Of a stretch of DNA of 40,997 bases, positions 39,885 through 40,997 are shown one piece after another. The notes under the pieces are model-generated. The model was given only the letters and a program-made list of their open reading frames with translations, did not search any database and had not been told where the DNA came from. Numbering within the stretch: the stretch's first letter is position 1; each line of letters starts with the position of its first letter. Position numbers and translations under genes: made by a program. The stretch covers positions 1 through 40,997 of the forward strand of contig CAPNAV010000007.1 of assembly GCA_948663575.1 (NCBI GenBank), written 5' to 3'. The DNA is from an uncultured Candidatus Saccharibacteria bacterium (GTDB taxonomy: Bacteria; Patescibacteriota; Saccharimonadia; Saccharimonadales; Saccharimonadaceae).

Positions 39885-40043
39885 TTAATCATCCTCTTGA
39901 TCAGGCTTCACCTCCTCCTCGATTTTATCCTCGTTTTCATCCCTCCGCTCAATTTTTACGGTCAAAATCCCCGTTTTCAAAAGTACTGCCACCACCGCCA
40001 CGATTATCGCACCCCACGCTAATAAAATTAAACCTGTATTCAT
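39885..40043 (-). CDS. Small single-TM protein
   Basis: 52 residues from ATG 40043: one hydrophobic helix (LILLAWGAIIVAVVAVLL) followed by a highly charged tail ending KPDQEDD. TATAGT with extended TGA (40051-40056) lies 7 nt before the ATG, a leaderless start like the host housekeeping genes, so I regard it as a host gene. No family. Confidence 0.6.
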   Translation of the reverse strand: MNTGLILLAWGAIIVAVVAVLLKTGILTVKIERRDENEDKIEEEVKPDQEDD

Positions 40044-40095
40044 ACCTCTGACTATATCACATATTCCCTGTTTTGGTGTAATTCCCTCTCCATTT

Positions 40096-40124
40096 TTGAC
40101 AAAAATATAAAAAACTATTATAAT
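40096..40124 (+). promoter_or_regulatory. Consensus promoter facing the panA-fic relic and cassettes
   Basis: TTGACA (40096-40101), 17 nt, TATAAT (40119-40124). Transcription should start near 40131 and run through the inverted relic towards cassette e1. Confidence 0.8.
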
Positions 40125-40141
40125 ATGATAAATCGATCCCA

Positions 40142-40251
40142 TACCGTCTCCCGCTCTTGTATTATGACTGTTGGTCAGTTTTTGGTGAGGTGTTGTTATC
40201 TTTTGTAATAGTGTTCAGAGGTGGTTTTGGACTGTTGGTCAGTTTTTGAGG
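40142..40251 (-). pseudogene. Inverted relic of the panA-fic locus
   Basis: Reverse complement of 32554-32640 (87 bp, perfect; here 40165-40251) joined, after a deletion of 117 bp, to the reverse complement of 32758-32779 (22 bp, perfect; here 40142-40163). It contains the end of the antitoxin tail and a piece of fic. The order is conserved, so it is a deletion remnant of a second copy or of a moved locus. Confidence 0.9.
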
Positions 40252-40289
40252 CGAGAGACTTTATCTTTTATACGAAATAGGTGCTAAAT

Positions 40290-40625
40290 TTGGTGAGCGA
40301 TGATAAAGCCACTAATGAATTTAATGCAAATATAGGTATTACATTACCAGATAACAATGATGCCACATACAATTCTGGGCTTTCTCCAATTTTTATTTTT
40401 CGACCAGGAGGATCCTGGCTAAATGATCGAATCATTGGCGGAAGAGGACTTGGAATTGGTTTCTGGTCTATGAACGCACGCTGGTCAACACAGGCATACC
40501 ACTCCGGCATAAAAGGTGATGCCATGTTTTATCCATCGGACCGTAATTCACGCGCAGATTACGCCCTTTCCCTCCGCTGCCTAGTCTCTACTAATAATGG
40601 AATAATGATAAACCCCAATTCCTAA
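40290..40625 (+). pseudogene. Silent cassette e1
   Basis: LVSDDK...NIGITLPDNNDATYNSGLSPIFIFRPGGS...GFWSMNARWS...LSLRCLVSTNNG. One extra A after the final GGA shifts the frame past the normal TAA, so the frame ends 9 codons later at 40623-40625. Otherwise the boundaries are as in the other copies. Confidence 0.7.
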
Positions 40626-40642
40626 ATTAAACGTCTTGCAAT

Positions 40643-40978
40643 TTGGTGAGCGATGAAAATAAAGATAGTGATTGGAATGCGAATGCAGGCATCAGCCTTC
40701 CGCTCATGAGCAACGCCACCCATAATCCAAATTTATCTCCACTATTCTATAATAAATCCGGTAGCTCAGAGATCTGGGCTGGAGCTAGTTTGAGTAAATC
40801 GCTGGGCGGACGTGGATCAGACGGGCTCATCTGGTCATCGATTGTCATGCATACAAGTGCACACCCTAATTATAATAAGCATCTCTACGTATCATTTTGG
40901 ACCGTTCGCCCATCAGCCCGCAATGCAGACTTTTACGTCATGTCCCTCCGCTGCCTAGTCTCTACTAATAATGGATAA
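40643..40978 (+). pseudogene. Silent cassette e2
   Basis: LVSDEN...NAGISLPLMSNATHNPNLSPLFYNKSGSS...LIWSSIVMH...MSLRCLVSTNNG-TAA. The following ATACAGCCATGAAATCA up to the window end is identical to the c1-c2 linker, so another cassette very probably begins just beyond the edge. Confidence 0.7.
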
Positions 40979-40997
40979 TGATACAGCCATGAAATCA
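40979..40997 (+). repeat. Inter-cassette linker identical to 20768-20786
   Basis: The sequence after the stop matches the c1-c2 linker base for base to the window end. Confidence 0.8.

Noticed and set aside
1..40997. CRISPR arrays and rRNA genes
   Set aside because: No regularly spaced short repeats and no rRNA-like conserved blocks were seen on either strand.

Overview
The window looks like a chromosomal segment of a host-associated Patescibacteria/CPR bacterium, most probably a Saccharibacterium (TM7). This is an inference from four things: compact housekeeping genes, many promoters whose -10 box lies 6-10 nt before the ATG (leaderless mRNAs), a TraD/HerA-type T4SS ATPase beside topA and a sigma-4/HARE-HTH protein, and repeated gene fragments resembling the C-terminal FISUMP-like domains of CPR surface proteins. 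TGA, TAG and TAA all act as stops, so the standard bacterial code applies. No rRNA or CRISPR array is present.

Layout. 1-19 kb is mainly core: tRNA-Glu, a large InlB-repeat/Ig-like surface protein, der, dus, htrA, lepB, prmC, tRNA-Arg, a CmpB-like membrane protein, an Erm/RsmA-like methyltransferase, prfA, tRNA-Val, a truncated IS200/IS605 tnpA, a Nudix protein and pth, interspersed with orphan small membrane or soluble proteins (two broken by in-frame stops). 18.7-22 kb holds four promoterless domain cassettes, an orphan gene with its own promoter and terminator, and a hairpin-rich element. 22-31.8 kb carries dprA, an unidentified structured RNA with a consensus promoter, another orphan gene, topA, the sigma-4/HARE protein and the T4SS ATPase. 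31.8-33.4 kb is a Panacea-domain antitoxin / Fic toxin pair. 33.4-34.1 kb has two more cassettes. About 35.4-39.9 kb is an integrated filamentous phage (inovirus) with small coat proteins, an adsorption-type protein, a pVI-like protein, a Zot/pI ATPase and a rolling-circle Rep. 40.1-41 kb has an inverted relic of the toxin-antitoxin locus behind a consensus promoter, then further cassettes running off the window.

The most striking signals are three. (1) A dispersed library of about 300-345 bp cassettes (eight complete, one partial) at five places and in both orientations. All open with the same VSD(D/N) codons and close with the same SLRCLVSTNNG-stop block, while the middle differs. None has its own start signal. 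This is the architecture of silent donor copies for gene conversion into a surface-protein expression locus outside the window. (2) The inovirus prophage, with T-rich wobble positions and a perfect (AT)n tract inside the rep promoter. (3) The inverted 87-bp plus 22-bp panA-fic relic, which would be transcribed from a perfect TTGACA-17-TATAAT promoter as an RNA antisense to the toxin-antitoxin mRNA.

Two kinds of translation start coexist. Housekeeping genes (der, dus, lepB, pth, topA, prfA and others) use leaderless starts. Most orphan genes use leaders with strong AGGAGG-like sites. In-frame insertions in prmC (two identical 41-codon blocks) and dprA (about 70 residues) add to the picture of a small genome shaped by repeat insertion and recombination.
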